Part shown: positions 27,557 to 36,305 of the stretch, piece after piece | Layout of the letters: every line of letters begins with the position of its first letter | Numbering within the stretch: the stretch's first letter is position 1 | Origin: Oscillospiraceae bacterium | GTDB lineage: Bacteria > Bacillota > Clostridia > Oscillospirales > Acutalibacteraceae | DNA length: 64,000 nucleotides | NCBI GenBank assembly: GCA_022650485.1 | Contig: JALCPP010000001.1 | Location: 356,824 to 420,823, forward strand | Direction of reading: 5' to 3' | Notes under the pieces: generated by a model | Database searches by the model: none | What the model saw: the letters and a program-made list of their open reading frames with translations, nothing else | Told to the model about the DNA's origin: nothing | Position numbers and translations under genes: made by a program

Positions 27557-27703
27557 ATGTGTAACAATGGTTTCTTTGGCTGTGGTAACAATAGTTGCAC
27601 CTGGGTTATCATCCTGCTCATCATTTGGGTTTGCTGTTCCGGCGGAAATAGTTGTGGCTGTGGCGGCTGCAACGATAACTGCGGCGGCGGATGTGGCTGC
27701 TAA
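27557..27703 (+). CDS. Cysteine/glycine-rich 48-residue membrane microprotein
   Basis: A 48-codon ORF behind a very strong AAAGGAGGAAATTAAG. The protein has 11 cysteines and many glycines: a short Cys/Asn N-terminus, one hydrophobic helix (WVIILLIIWV, residues 16-25), and a C-terminal tail patterned CGCGGC...CGGGCGC. Similar high-cysteine short proteins occur in clostridia without known function; metal binding or a sporulation coat role are guesses. It is divergent from mcsA and ends at the hairpin at 27715. Confidence 0.75.
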   Translation: MCNNGFFGCGNNSCTWVIILLIIWVCCSGGNSCGCGGCNDNCGGGCGC

Positions 27704-27714
27704 GTTCACAAAAA

Positions 27715-27739
27715 GGGCTGCGATCTTTATTCGCAGCCC
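27715..27739. terminator. Bidirectional terminator
   Basis: GGGCTGCGA/TCGCAGCCC 9-bp perfect stem with a 7-base loop. On the minus strand it is followed by TTTTT (for the TSCPD gene); the plus-strand side has only a weak T-run. Confidence 0.8.
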
Positions 27740-27744
27740 TCAGC

Positions 27745-28005
27745 TTATTTTAATGCCGCTTTATTTTTAGCCAGCACAAGGGCTTTTGCCAGTTGATCCG
27801 GGCAAGAAGTTGATTTTAACCCGCAGCGGATTCCGGAAAAACGTTGAATCACCTCATCGGCTTTCATTCCTTTGACCAAAGCGCAAATTCCTTGCAGATT
27901 ACCGCTGCATCCACCCTTTACCTGTACAGAGCTGATCCGGTCCCCATCAAGCTCAACGACCATCTCTGAAGAACAGGTTCCATGTGTTTTATAACGATAT
28001 GTCAA
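27745..28005 (-). CDS. TSCPD-domain small protein (TIGR03905-like)
   Basis: An 86-residue protein with the TSCPD signature near the C-terminus (STSCPDQLAKAL) and conserved cysteines in GGCSGNLQGI and RCGLK. The same domain occurs at the C-terminus of some ribonucleotide reductases; the stand-alone clostridial family has no known function. It starts with TTG behind GGAGGGG. Confidence 0.87.
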   Translation of the reverse strand: MTYRYKTHGTCSSEMVVELDGDRISSVQVKGGCSGNLQGICALVKGMKADEVIQRFSGIRCGLKSTSCPDQLAKALVLAKNKAALK

Positions 28006-28031
28006 GATATCCCCTCCAAAATTACCGGATA

Positions 28032-28877
28032 TTACGAAGTTGCCAAACGGCCAGTACCCAGCTCTATCAATTTTGAAAGCTGTTCGTCCGGCGTTGTACA
28101 GGTGCCGATCGGCACCCTCTTTTTTCGATACATTCCATGAAAATCAGTTCCGCCCGTCTGAATCAGCCCATAGCGCAGGGCTATTTCCGACAGTCTTTTC
28201 TCATCGCCCTGCCGATTCTGCGGATGCCAGACTTCCACGCCGTCTATCTCATGACTGGCGGCAAGGCGCTCTAAAAGCTCATAGCTGTCAAATTCCCCGG
28301 GATGAGCCAACACAGCAACACCGCCCGCTTTCCGGATTCCGGCGGTCACCGCATGAACATCGGGGTACTGCATCGGGACATAGGCCAAGCCCCCCTGCGA
28401 ATGAAACAAACGGTGATAAACCGTTCCGTAAAAATCATCCGCATACCCCGCATCCATCAGCGCGTGCATGATATGCTGCTTAAAAACCGCCGTACTGTTT
28501 TTCGCGCGGTTCATCACCATTTCCCTTGTAATGGGGTAAATTTTCATGATTTTTTGCAGCATCTGACACGCCGCTCTGTTTCGCTCCTGTGACATATGCG
28601 TACAGAATTCATCCAAAGCCTCCGGGTGCTTGCAAAAGTAACACAAAACATGTGCTTTACGCCCCGTTAAGGGATCTATTGTGGAAAATTCAGCGCCTGG
28701 AATCACATGGACTCCGCTTTTTTTGCCCAGTGATACGGCCTGCAATGAACCGGAAAAAGTATCGTGATCCGTGACGGAAATCACGGGGATTTCTGCTCGC
28801 GCCGCAAGCAAAATAATTTCATTAATTCCAACAGACCCGTCGGAACATTGTGTATGGCAGTGAAGATCCGCAGTCAA
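28032..28877 (-). CDS. PHP-domain phosphoesterase
   Basis: A 281-residue metallo-phosphoesterase. The metal-binding motifs are visible: DLHCHTQCSDG (residues 3-13), VTDHDT, a mid-domain GAEFS, VLAHPGE and the C-terminal GTDFHG. This set matches the YciV/3',5'-nucleoside bisphosphate phosphatase group (RNase AM-like). A TTG start with GGGAG upstream is used. It stands 26 bases before the TSCPD gene. Confidence 0.88.
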   Translation of the reverse strand: MTADLHCHTQCSDGSVGINEIILLAARAEIPVISVTDHDTFSGSLQAVSLGKKSGVHVIPGAEFSTIDPLTGRKAHVLCYFCKHPEALDEFCTHMSQERNRAACQMLQKIMKIYPITREMVMNRAKNSTAVFKQHIMHALMDAGYADDFYGTVYHRLFHSQGGLAYVPMQYPDVHAVTAGIRKAGGVAVLAHPGEFDSYELLERLAASHEIDGVEVWHPQNRQGDEKRLSEIALRYGLIQTGGTDFHGMYRKKRVPIGTCTTPDEQLSKLIELGTGRLATS

Positions 28878-28945
28878 TCCTTTTCTCCCTTTCAGACTTT
28901 TGTTTGATTGCCATTATTATAGCCCGAAATCTTTTGAAAGGCAAA

Positions 28946-29743
28946 TCACCGCAAAAGTTTTTCTGCAGTGAACAAGCGGACCGAAAAAAAGCACAATACA
29001 AGATCCGCCGCAAACAAAATACCGGAAATCCACAGCAAAAGAATCGCGTTGACCTGATACAAACCGGTAAACTGCCCCATAAACAAAAGCACAATGGGAA
29101 GGACCAGATAACCGGAAGTCTGAAACGATTCCGTATTGCTTACACTTTTAGCAGACGTTAAAGCCATAAATAACACACTGAAAACAGTGATTACGGGGGA
29201 CAAAAAGAAGAACAGGACAAGCCAGTTCCAATTCAGATAAAACGGCATGGAAAGCAGAAGATCCCCCACTGCCATCACAATGGAAAACAGCAGAAACGAT
29301 ACGGCGGTTGTAAGGGCAGAAAGAAAAATTCCACCCAGCACTTTCGCTTTAAAAACTCTTTTTACGCTTAAAGGAGTCAACAGCAGGGTTTCCAGCGTGC
29401 CGCGCTCCTTTTCCAAAATGAAGCTGCTTGCAGCACAAATACTGGCAGAAGTCAGTGGAATCATCAGAAAAAACATCGGAAAAATCAGATTAGTCACTAA
29501 ATAAAAGACGCTCTGCCGGCCATTCAGGTCGGCTGCCTGTGCTGGCAGCAATTGAAGCATCTGTTCCATTCCCTTTATTTGGTCGGACGGAACATGGAAC
29601 AAAAGAATCAGGAAAAATACGGGAAGTACCAAAGTCATCATAAACGGAACCAAAAACAAGATACTGCGCGCCGTTTTATTTTCCCATATATCTCCAAAGT
29701 CCTTGAAGACCACAGTTTTTTCCTCAGAAGTCAGAATCTTCAT
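28946..29743 (-). CDS. ABC-2 type transporter permease
   Basis: A 265-residue membrane protein with about six helices, including an N-terminal pair (SILFLVPFMMTLVLPVFFL) flanking an extracellular loop, and the cytoplasmic-loop motif EKERGTLETLLLTPLS typical of ABC-2/NatB-like permeases. The start ATG at 29743 overlaps the ATPase stop (ATGA), so both halves are coupled. The substrate is unknown. Confidence 0.88.
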   Translation of the reverse strand: MKILTSEEKTVVFKDFGDIWENKTARSILFLVPFMMTLVLPVFFLILLFHVPSDQIKGMEQMLQLLPAQAADLNGRQSVFYLVTNLIFPMFFLMIPLTSASICAASSFILEKERGTLETLLLTPLSVKRVFKAKVLGGIFLSALTTAVSFLLFSIVMAVGDLLLSMPFYLNWNWLVLFFFLSPVITVFSVLFMALTSAKSVSNTESFQTSGYLVLPIVLLFMGQFTGLYQVNAILLLWISGILFAADLVLCFFSVRLFTAEKLLR

Positions 29744-30657
29744 GTTTCTTCCCCCTTCCATTCGATCAGTTTGAAATAAATATCTTCCAACGATGGATGA
29801 ACCAGCTGAGCTTCAAAAACATCAAAACCGGAAGAAACAAGATTTTGCAAGAGGTCCGGCATATCCTCTTCCTCCGAAAGGTCACTGCCCCACCAGCCGT
29901 CGTTTAAACACTCCATATGCTTCGGTGTCTGCCCTTCGCGCAGGCGGAAGCGGGCACGCAAAGGAATTCCAACTTCCCTGCTCAGGGATTCAAGATCCCC
30001 ACAGGCAAGCATTTTCCCTTTACTGACAATTCCATAACTGTTGCAGAAATTCTGCGCATACTGGAGCTGATGCGTACATAAAAAAACGGTGACTCCTTCC
30101 TGCGCGGCAAGATTTGTCATCATCGTGTTAACACGCAGAGCGGATTCAACATCCAATCCGCTGACAGGCTCGTCCAATAAAAGCAGTCTGGGCCTTGCAA
30201 TCATGGCACGGGCCATTGACAAACACTGAGCCATCCCGGTTGAATAACTGGAAAGGCATTTGTCGCGTACATCCCACAAATCAAAGCTCTTCAAAAGGGT
30301 TTCCGCCCTCTGCCTGCATTCTCTTTTCGTCAGCCCGATCACCTGCCCGAAAAAAATCAGGTTCTGCATTCCGGTCAGTCGACCGTACATCCGGGCTGTT
30401 TCGGTCACCGCACCACAAAGGCGGTGAACCTCACATGGCTTTTTCACAGGAGAAATGCCAAATATGGCACACGAGCCATCCGTGGGTTTCAGAAGGCCGG
30501 TCAGCAGCTTGACCGCGGTGGTTTTTCCTGCTCCGTTCGGGCCAAGAAATCCGAAAACGGCGCCGGAAGGAATCTCCAGCGAAAGATCGTGGAGAGCATA
30601 CACGGCACCGTTATAAGACTTACTCAATTTTTGCGCATGAATTGCAATCTCGCTCAT
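29740..30657 (-). CDS. ABC transporter ATP-binding protein
   Basis: A 305-residue ATPase with Walker A GPNGAGKTT, signature YSTGMAQCLSMARAMIA and Walker B RLLLLDEP, of the CcmA/NatA type that pairs with ABC-2 permeases. The signature is YSTGM rather than LSGGQ, as often seen in this subfamily. The C-terminal 80 residues are an accessory domain. It is the first gene of a two-gene operon. Confidence 0.92.
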   Translation of the reverse strand: MSEIAIHAQKLSKSYNGAVYALHDLSLEIPSGAVFGFLGPNGAGKTTAVKLLTGLLKPTDGSCAIFGISPVKKPCEVHRLCGAVTETARMYGRLTGMQNLIFFGQVIGLTKRECRQRAETLLKSFDLWDVRDKCLSSYSTGMAQCLSMARAMIARPRLLLLDEPVSGLDVESALRVNTMMTNLAAQEGVTVFLCTHQLQYAQNFCNSYGIVSKGKMLACGDLESLSREVGIPLRARFRLREGQTPKHMECLNDGWWGSDLSEEEDMPDLLQNLVSSGFDVFEAQLVHPSLEDIYFKLIEWKGEET

Positions 30658-30697
30658 CCGAAATCACCTCAGTATGAGGATATCACATTTCGAGCAA

Positions 30698-32140
30698 TTA
30701 TTCCATTTTAACTTTAGAAAAATCGTGCGTAATCTGAATATTTTCTGAAACACTGCGGTGATCCGCCTTTGCCAGGATCGCCGCCCGATTCTTTTTCAAT
30801 TTCAAAGAACCCGCAATTCCCGCAGGGCCGGAAACGCACCCACCTTCACAGGCCATTCCTTCTACAAAATTTTCGGCAAGGCGCCCCGCCTTCAAAACAG
30901 CCAGTGCCTTTTTGCACTCTTGAATCCCATTGCATTTTGCACAGGTAAACGGCAGGTCGACTTTCTCTTCCTGGAACACCTGAGCAACCGCACCTGAAAC
31001 ACCGCCGCTCTTGGCAAATCCTTTGCCCGCGCGGCTTCCGTCCTGCTCCGACTCCGGCTCTGCTTCCACATCAATTTCACGGGCGTTAAACAATGCCGCT
31101 AATTCTTCAAAGGTAAGAACATAATCCGCGGTATCCGGAACCTGTTGAATTTCATTTTTCTTTGCAACACACGGGCCGACAAATACGACTTTTGTCTGCG
31201 GGTCCTGCAGACGCAGGTAGCGAGCCGCAGCCGTCATCGGAGAAATCGTGTGGGACATCAGGTCTTTCACCTGTGGATAATGTTTTTTAATCAGTTCTAC
31301 AAAAGCCGGGCAGCAAGAAGTCGTCATCTTGCGGTCCTCTTTCAGGGCCTCTTTTAATTCCATCGCTTCATGGAATGCAACCGCATCCGCGCCCAGAGAA
31401 ACCTCGAGTGCATCCGCAAATCCAACCTTTTTCAGGGCGCTTTTAATCATGCCGGCGGTCGCCGTGCCGAAATGCCCTTCCGCAGCGGGGGCAAAACAGG
31501 CTACAACCCTGATGCCGCTTTGCATCGCCTTAATAATATCCACAATCTGAGACCGGTCCGTAATGGCGCCGAACGGGCAGTTCTTCATGCAAGCTCCGCA
31601 GCTGATACATGCCGAATAATCAATGACCGTACGCTTATACTGGTCCTCTTTGATTGCTTTAACAGGGCAGGAACGAACGCAAGGGCGCAGGGTGTCTGAA
31701 ATTGCGTTATACGGGCACGCAGCGGCGCACCGCCCGCATTCCCTGCATTTTTGCGGGTCAATATAGGCCCCCTTGGGGGTAATGGATATTGCCCCGAACG
31801 GGCAGGCTTCCCGGCATTTTTGAGCAAGGCAGTGCTGGCAGTTATCCGTCACGCGAAAACGGCTGATTGGGCAGCCTTCGCAGGCTGCCGGAAGGACACC
31901 GATGACATTGCTGTCCCCTTGACCGGGTAAATTACCGCCGCGGGCAGAAACAACGCGTTCCCGGATAATTTCGCGTTCCCGGTAAACACAGCAGCGGAAC
32001 GTCGGCAGAGGACCCGGGATAATATCATACGGCATTGCGTCAATATTTTCTTCTAAAGTCCCGTCAAAAGCATATTTTGCCACTTTGGTCAGAACTTCAA
32101 ATTTTAACTGTTTTGCTTCGTTATCGTACTCAATTTTCAT
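30698..32140 (-). CDS. [FeFe] hydrogenase, group B-like, monomeric
   Basis: A 480-residue iron-sulfur protein. Several ferredoxin-type clusters come first (Cys-rich motifs at about residues 101-113, 132-142 and 178-188), then an H-cluster domain with three variant signatures: TSCCPAF (274-280), GPCVAKKNE (322-330) and EGMACEGGC (427-435). These are the group B forms rather than TSCCPGW and MPCTAKK of group A. It probably couples ferredoxin oxidation to H2 or acts as a sensory/bidirectional enzyme; the group B role is unsettled. The ATG at 32140 has GAGGA upstream and matches the family start. A Rex operator lies at its promoter. The hydEFG maturases are not in the window. Confidence 0.88.
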   Translation of the reverse strand: MKIEYDNEAKQLKFEVLTKVAKYAFDGTLEENIDAMPYDIIPGPLPTFRCCVYREREIIRERVVSARGGNLPGQGDSNVIGVLPAACEGCPISRFRVTDNCQHCLAQKCREACPFGAISITPKGAYIDPQKCRECGRCAAACPYNAISDTLRPCVRSCPVKAIKEDQYKRTVIDYSACISCGACMKNCPFGAITDRSQIVDIIKAMQSGIRVVACFAPAAEGHFGTATAGMIKSALKKVGFADALEVSLGADAVAFHEAMELKEALKEDRKMTTSCCPAFVELIKKHYPQVKDLMSHTISPMTAAARYLRLQDPQTKVVFVGPCVAKKNEIQQVPDTADYVLTFEELAALFNAREIDVEAEPESEQDGSRAGKGFAKSGGVSGAVAQVFQEEKVDLPFTCAKCNGIQECKKALAVLKAGRLAENFVEGMACEGGCVSGPAGIAGSLKLKKNRAAILAKADHRSVSENIQITHDFSKVKME

Positions 32141-32182
32141 AAAATCCTCATCGGCTCCCTTACTCAATACAATCCCAAAAAT

Positions 32183-32200
32183 TTGTTAAAAGTTTAACAT
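32183..32200 (+). promoter_or_regulatory. Rex operator at the hydrogenase promoter
   Basis: TTGTTAA-AAGT-TTAACAT matches the clostridial Rex consensus TTGTTAA-N4-TTAACAA at 13 of 14 defined positions. It sits just downstream of the -10 (32213-32218), over the expected transcription start, a classic repressor position. Confidence 0.8.
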
Positions 32201-32212
32201 CTAATTAATTTA

Positions 32213-32241
32213 ATTATATCATTGCACTTTTCTTTTGACAA
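32213..32241 (-). promoter_or_regulatory. Promoter of the hydrogenase gene
   Basis: Minus strand TTGTCA (32236-32241), 17-base spacer, TATAAT (32213-32218) preceded by TGA (extended -10). Confidence 0.8.
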
Positions 32242-32422
32242 TTGTCTGCATCCTTAATCTTAACACCGGAAACAACGGATTTTTTATGAACTTTTCCGGA
32301 AAGTTTTTAAATCCAAGAATGCACCAATCGCGGTGATAGGGAAAGATTTGTTCCACACGAAAGGACCGGCAGTCATCCCCCTTCAAAAGAGATAACCGCC
32401 GGTCCTAACAAGCGAGTCGTTT
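32242..32422. other. Non-coding stretch between hydrogenase and purD
   Basis: No coding frame with a ribosome site is seen. It holds an 8-bp perfect repeat GGACCGGC/GCCGGTCC (32363-32370 and 32398-32405) with a 27-base loop and no U-tract; its role is unknown. Confidence 0.5.
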
Positions 32423-32457
32423 AAAAAAACAAATCCGGTTTTACTGCATAACCGATT
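32423..32457 (-). terminator. Probable terminator after purD
   Basis: On the minus strand AATCGGTT and AACCGGATT form a stem with one bulge, then TG and TTTTTTT (32429-32423). Confidence 0.65.
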
Positions 32458-32478
32458 CTTGAAGCAGATGCCCGCATC

Positions 32479-33738
32479 CTATTTTCCAATATCATGCCGA
32501 TAAAAAGCACCCTCGAAATGAATTTTGGAAACAGATTGGTACGCGTTTGCCAAAGCCTGAGTCAGATGATCCCCCAGCGAGGTTACACCGAGGACACGCC
32601 CGCCATTCGTTCGGAATCTGCCGTCTTGAAATACGGTTCCCGCATGATAGACGGTTGCACCCTCGACCTGACCGTTTTCATTCAAACCGGAAATTTCATA
32701 TCCTTTTTGATAGGCAACCGGATACCCGCCGGATGCCATGACAACACATGCGCAGGCCTGTTTGCTCCATTCGATTGGCTGCTGCTCCAGCTTTTCCTGC
32801 GCGACCGCTTCCATAATATCGACAAGGTCCGTTTGCAGCCGCGGTAAAACGACTTGGGCTTCCGGATCGCCGAACCGGGAGTTGTATTCAATTACTTTCG
32901 GACCATCCGGAGTCAGCATCAACCCAAAATACAGACAGCCTTTGAACGGTCTGCCTTCCTGTGCCATAGCGCGAACCGTAGGCTGAAAAATGGTTTTCAT
33001 GCACTGCTGCGCCAATTCCGGCGTGTAATACGGATTGGGGCTGATTGTTCCCATTCCGCCTGTATTAAGGCCCTTGTCGCCGTCCAGTGCCCGTTTGTGG
33101 TCTTTAGAGGAAACCATTGGCTTAACACACGTTCCATCCGTAAACGCCAAAACAGAAACCTCAGGCCCGGTCAAAAACTCTTCCACCACGACACGGTTGC
33201 CGGAAGCCCCGAACACCTTATCCTCCATAATGGTCTTAATGCCCGCCTGCGCCTGCTTAAAATCAGCAGCAATAATGACGCCTTTTCCAAGTGCCAAACC
33301 GTCCGCCTTAATGACAGCGGGGTATCTGCCCCGACTGCGGATATACTCCAGCGCCGCATCCGGCCGGTCAAAAACTTCGTATTCCGCTGTTGGAATCCCG
33401 TACTTTTTCATCAGGTTCTTGGAAAAGACCTTACTGCTTTCAATTTCAGCCGCATTCGCCCTTGGGCCAAACGCAGGAATACCGGCATTTTCCAAAGCAT
33501 CCACCATGCCTGCCGCAAGCGGATCGTCCGGCGCGACGACGACCAGATCGACCCGATGCTTTTTGGCAAATGCCACCATGCCCAACAGATCCATAGCAGA
33601 AATGGGAACACACTCGGCATCCTTCGAAATCCCGCCATTTCCCGGTGCGCAGTATATTTTTTCAGTCCTGGGGCTTTCTTTCAGCTTTCTGACCAGTACA
33701 TGCTCACGGCCGCCGCCGCCAACCACCAGTATTTTCAT
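32479..33738 (-). CDS. purD: Phosphoribosylamine-glycine ligase
   Basis: Step 2 of purine synthesis: joins glycine to phosphoribosylamine with ATP. At 419 residues it is full length: the N-terminal VVGGGGREHVLVRKL, the ATP-grasp core (AVIKADGLALGKGVIIA; GMGTISPNPYY) and the late NSRFGDPEAQVVLPRL are all present. It is the last gene of the pur cluster, 30 bases after the AICAR transformylase gene. Confidence 0.96.
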   Translation of the reverse strand: MKILVVGGGGREHVLVRKLKESPRTEKIYCAPGNGGISKDAECVPISAMDLLGMVAFAKKHRVDLVVVAPDDPLAAGMVDALENAGIPAFGPRANAAEIESSKVFSKNLMKKYGIPTAEYEVFDRPDAALEYIRSRGRYPAVIKADGLALGKGVIIAADFKQAQAGIKTIMEDKVFGASGNRVVVEEFLTGPEVSVLAFTDGTCVKPMVSSKDHKRALDGDKGLNTGGMGTISPNPYYTPELAQQCMKTIFQPTVRAMAQEGRPFKGCLYFGLMLTPDGPKVIEYNSRFGDPEAQVVLPRLQTDLVDIMEAVAQEKLEQQPIEWSKQACACVVMASGGYPVAYQKGYEISGLNENGQVEGATVYHAGTVFQDGRFRTNGGRVLGVTSLGDHLTQALANAYQSVSKIHFEGAFYRHDIGK

Positions 33739-33768
33739 GATTTTACCGCCTTCCGCTTTTTCAGGCTA

Positions 33769-34947
33769 TCAATGATGGAACAGACGAATTCCCGTAAACG
33801 CCATAACAATGCCGTACTTGTCACAGGTTTCAATCACATTATCATCACGAATGGAACCGCCCGGCTGAGCAATATAAGAAACGCCGGACCGGTGTGCACG
33901 CTCAATATTATCCCCGAACGGGAAAAACGCATCAGAACCCAATGAAACGCCGGTCTGCCTGTTCAGCCAGTCAGATTTTTCCTCACGGGTCAGCGCTGCC
34001 GGCTTGACCGTAAAGTAATTCTGCCAGATTCCGTCCGCCAGAACGTCCTGCGCATCGTCGGACATGAAAACATCAATGGTATTATCGCGGTCCGGCCGGC
34101 GAATGTCCTTTTTGAACGGAAGATCCATCACCTTTGGATGCTGACGAAGCAGCCAGTTGTCGGCCTTATTTCCCGCAAGGCGCGTGCAGTGAATGCGGGA
34201 TTGCTGCCCCGCACCGACTCCGATGGTTCTTCCTCCCTGCGCATAGCACACCGAGTTGGACTGCGTGTATTTCAGCGCGATCAGCGAAAGGACTAAATCA
34301 CGCTTCGCTTCTTCCGTCAGGTCGCGGTTTTTTGTCACAATATTGGTCAGCTGTTCCGGCCTGATATCCGCTTCGTTGCGGCCCTGTTCAAAGGTCACAC
34401 CGAAAACATCCTTGTGCTCTACCGGAGCCGGTCTGTAATCGGGGTCAATTTTTATAATATTATAGGTGCCCTTTCTCTTAGATTTCAAAATTTCCAGGGC
34501 TTTGTCCGTGTATCCGGGGGCAATCACACCGTCGGATACCTCCCGTTTCAGCACCAGCGCCGTCTGCTCGTCGCAGAGATCGGAAAGCGCCGCAAAGTCA
34601 CCATAGGACGACATCCGGTCTGCTCCGCGAGCCGTTGCATACGCCGCCGCCAGCGGAGAAAGCTCCAAATCATCCACAAAGCAGATTTTTTTTGCCGTTT
34701 CAGAAAGTTCCACGCCCAGCGCAGCACCAGCCGGGCTGACATGCTTGAATGATGCCGCCGCGGGAAGCCCGCAGGCCTGTTTTAATTCCCTGACGAGCTG
34801 CCAGCTGTTAAACGCGTCCAGAAAGTTGATATAACCCGGGCGTCCGTTCAGGACTTCGACCGGCAGAGCGCCACCGTCTTTCATAAAAATACGCGCAGGT
34901 TTTTGATTTGGATTACAGCCATATTTCAGCATTAGTTCGTTTGCCAT
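33769..34947 (-). CDS. AICAR transformylase, stand-alone (PurH-like domain)
   Basis: A 392-residue protein that corresponds only to the formyltransferase half of PurH: it begins LMLKYGCNPNQKPARI, has AAASFKHVSPAGAALG with the catalytic Lys-His pair, and ends with YIAQPGGSIRDDNVIE. It would convert AICAR and 10-formyl-THF to FAICAR. The cyclohydrolase half of PurH is missing and is evidently replaced by the next gene upstream (34963-35673). The ATG at 34947 has GGGAGGAA upstream. Confidence 0.9.
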   Translation of the reverse strand: MANELMLKYGCNPNQKPARIFMKDGGALPVEVLNGRPGYINFLDAFNSWQLVRELKQACGLPAAASFKHVSPAGAALGVELSETAKKICFVDDLELSPLAAAYATARGADRMSSYGDFAALSDLCDEQTALVLKREVSDGVIAPGYTDKALEILKSKRKGTYNIIKIDPDYRPAPVEHKDVFGVTFEQGRNEADIRPEQLTNIVTKNRDLTEEAKRDLVLSLIALKYTQSNSVCYAQGGRTIGVGAGQQSRIHCTRLAGNKADNWLLRQHPKVMDLPFKKDIRRPDRDNTIDVFMSDDAQDVLADGIWQNYFTVKPAALTREEKSDWLNRQTGVSLGSDAFFPFGDNIERAHRSGVSYIAQPGGSIRDDNVIETCDKYGIVMAFTGIRLFHH

Positions 34948-34962
34948 TGAAATTCCTCCCAT

Positions 34963-35673
34963 TCAGCGGTTTTTATTCAGAATTCTGGTTTCCATCAAGC
35001 CGGTTTTTAAATTAATAAAACGAACAAACAACGATATTTTATTATCCTCGTTTAAAGAATTCCAGAGTTGGTGCGTCAGTTCGTCGATCGATCCGCTCAC
35101 TTCCACACGGACCGGCTCCCCTTCAAAGGAGGGAAGCGGATTCCCATTGCCGGAATACGTGTGAATGATGCGACCTTCTCCGGCCGCCGGCGATTCATAT
35201 TCATAAAACTGCCTGAGTGCGACCGCCGGGTCCCCATCCCCGCTTTTCAGGATGGACAGGGTAAAGCGAAAATGATTTTCGGTTTCCACAATGCCGGAAA
35301 TTCTAGGAGTAAAATTCGGCTGATCCGGCTCAAAGGTCCGCGTGCGGAGTGCTTCTTCAAACGATTTGCCCGCTTTCAGGTACTCGCAGACCGTGTCGGT
35401 CTGGTCACCGTTTGTCACTACCGTGCAGTTTTCCATCACCCGCACCGGCGAATAGATAATCAGCGACGGATCGCTGAGCTTCGACTCATCAAAAGCTTTC
35501 GTCCGAAGGCCATGCCCATCTTCCTCAAAAATGCGATTTCTGCTGTTTTCGCTGCGTCCCATAATAAAGTAAGCCATCACAGCAGACTTTCCATCATCGC
35601 TTTTGCCAAGAAGGATACCCCTTCCCGGATATTCATTTCCATTCAAATATTCTTTCAAATTCATTCGCTGCAA
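34963..35673 (-). CDS. PurO-like IMP cyclohydrolase
   Basis: A 236-residue protein of the archaeal-type IMP cyclohydrolase (PurO) fold family rather than the PurH domain. It opens [19 protein letters not shown] and has AVMAYFIMGRSENSRNRIF, recognisable for this family. It would close FAICAR to IMP, the final step. It lies between purN and the stand-alone AICAR transformylase, which lacks this activity. A TTG at 35673 has GGGGG seven bases upstream; an ATG at 35664 overlapping the purN stop is the alternative start. Confidence 0.85.
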   Translation of the reverse strand: MQRMNLKEYLNGNEYPGRGILLGKSDDGKSAVMAYFIMGRSENSRNRIFEEDGHGLRTKAFDESKLSDPSLIIYSPVRVMENCTVVTNGDQTDTVCEYLKAGKSFEEALRTRTFEPDQPNFTPRISGIVETENHFRFTLSILKSGDGDPAVALRQFYEYESPAAGEGRIIHTYSGNGNPLPSFEGEPVRVEVSGSIDELTHQLWNSLNEDNKISLFVRFINLKTGLMETRILNKNR

Positions 35674-36305
35674 GATAAATCCCCCTTAATTTGAACAATT
35701 CCGTCTTTTACTTTTAAAAGCCCGGCGCAAAACAATGCCACCGCTTTGGGCAGAAGCTTCCATTCCGCCTGTTCCATCACACGGCGCTGTAACGTCTCCG
35801 GTGTGTCATCCGGAAGGACTGCCACCGCTTTCTGCATAATAATCGGTCCGCCGTCACAAACTTCATTGACAAAATGAACCGTTGCCCCCGTCACCTTAAC
35901 TCCTTTTTTCAATGCAGATTGATGAACCCGCAGGCCATAGAAACCCTCTCCGCAAAAGGATGGGATCAGGGACGGATGGACATTGATGATTCGATTTTCA
36001 AAATGATGAATCACGCGCGGGCTGATGATCGTCATAAATCCGGCAAGCACCACCAGATCAATTTCTCTTTTCTCCAATACGCTGAGCAGTTTCGTGTCAT
36101 AAGCATCCTGGTCCGCAAAATTGCGGCGGCGAAGCACTTCGGTTGAAATCCCCGCTCGTTGTGCGCGGGTCAGTGCATAGGCATCCTCCCTGCTGGAAAC
36201 GACCAGTGTAATTCTTCCGTTCGGAATTCCGCCCGCCTGCTGTGCATCGATCAATGCCTGAAGATTGGTTCCCCCGCCGGAAACCAACACGGCAACATTC
36301 AGCAT
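35661..36305 (-). CDS. purN: Phosphoribosylglycinamide formyltransferase
   Basis: Transfers the formyl group of 10-formyl-THF to GAR. The 214 residues show [19 protein letters not shown] at the start and the catalytic loop [13 protein letters not shown] followed by [17 protein letters not shown], all PurN signatures with the catalytic Asn-His-Asp set. It overlaps purM by seven bases and the PurO-like gene by thirteen (TTG start) or by four (ATG start). Confidence 0.96.
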   Translation of the reverse strand: MLNVAVLVSGGGTNLQALIDAQQAGGIPNGRITLVVSSREDAYALTRAQRAGISTEVLRRRNFADQDAYDTKLLSVLEKREIDLVVLAGFMTIISPRVIHHFENRIINVHPSLIPSFCGEGFYGLRVHQSALKKGVKVTGATVHFVNEVCDGGPIIMQKAVAVLPDDTPETLQRRVMEQAEWKLLPKAVALFCAGLLKVKDGIVQIKGDLSCSE

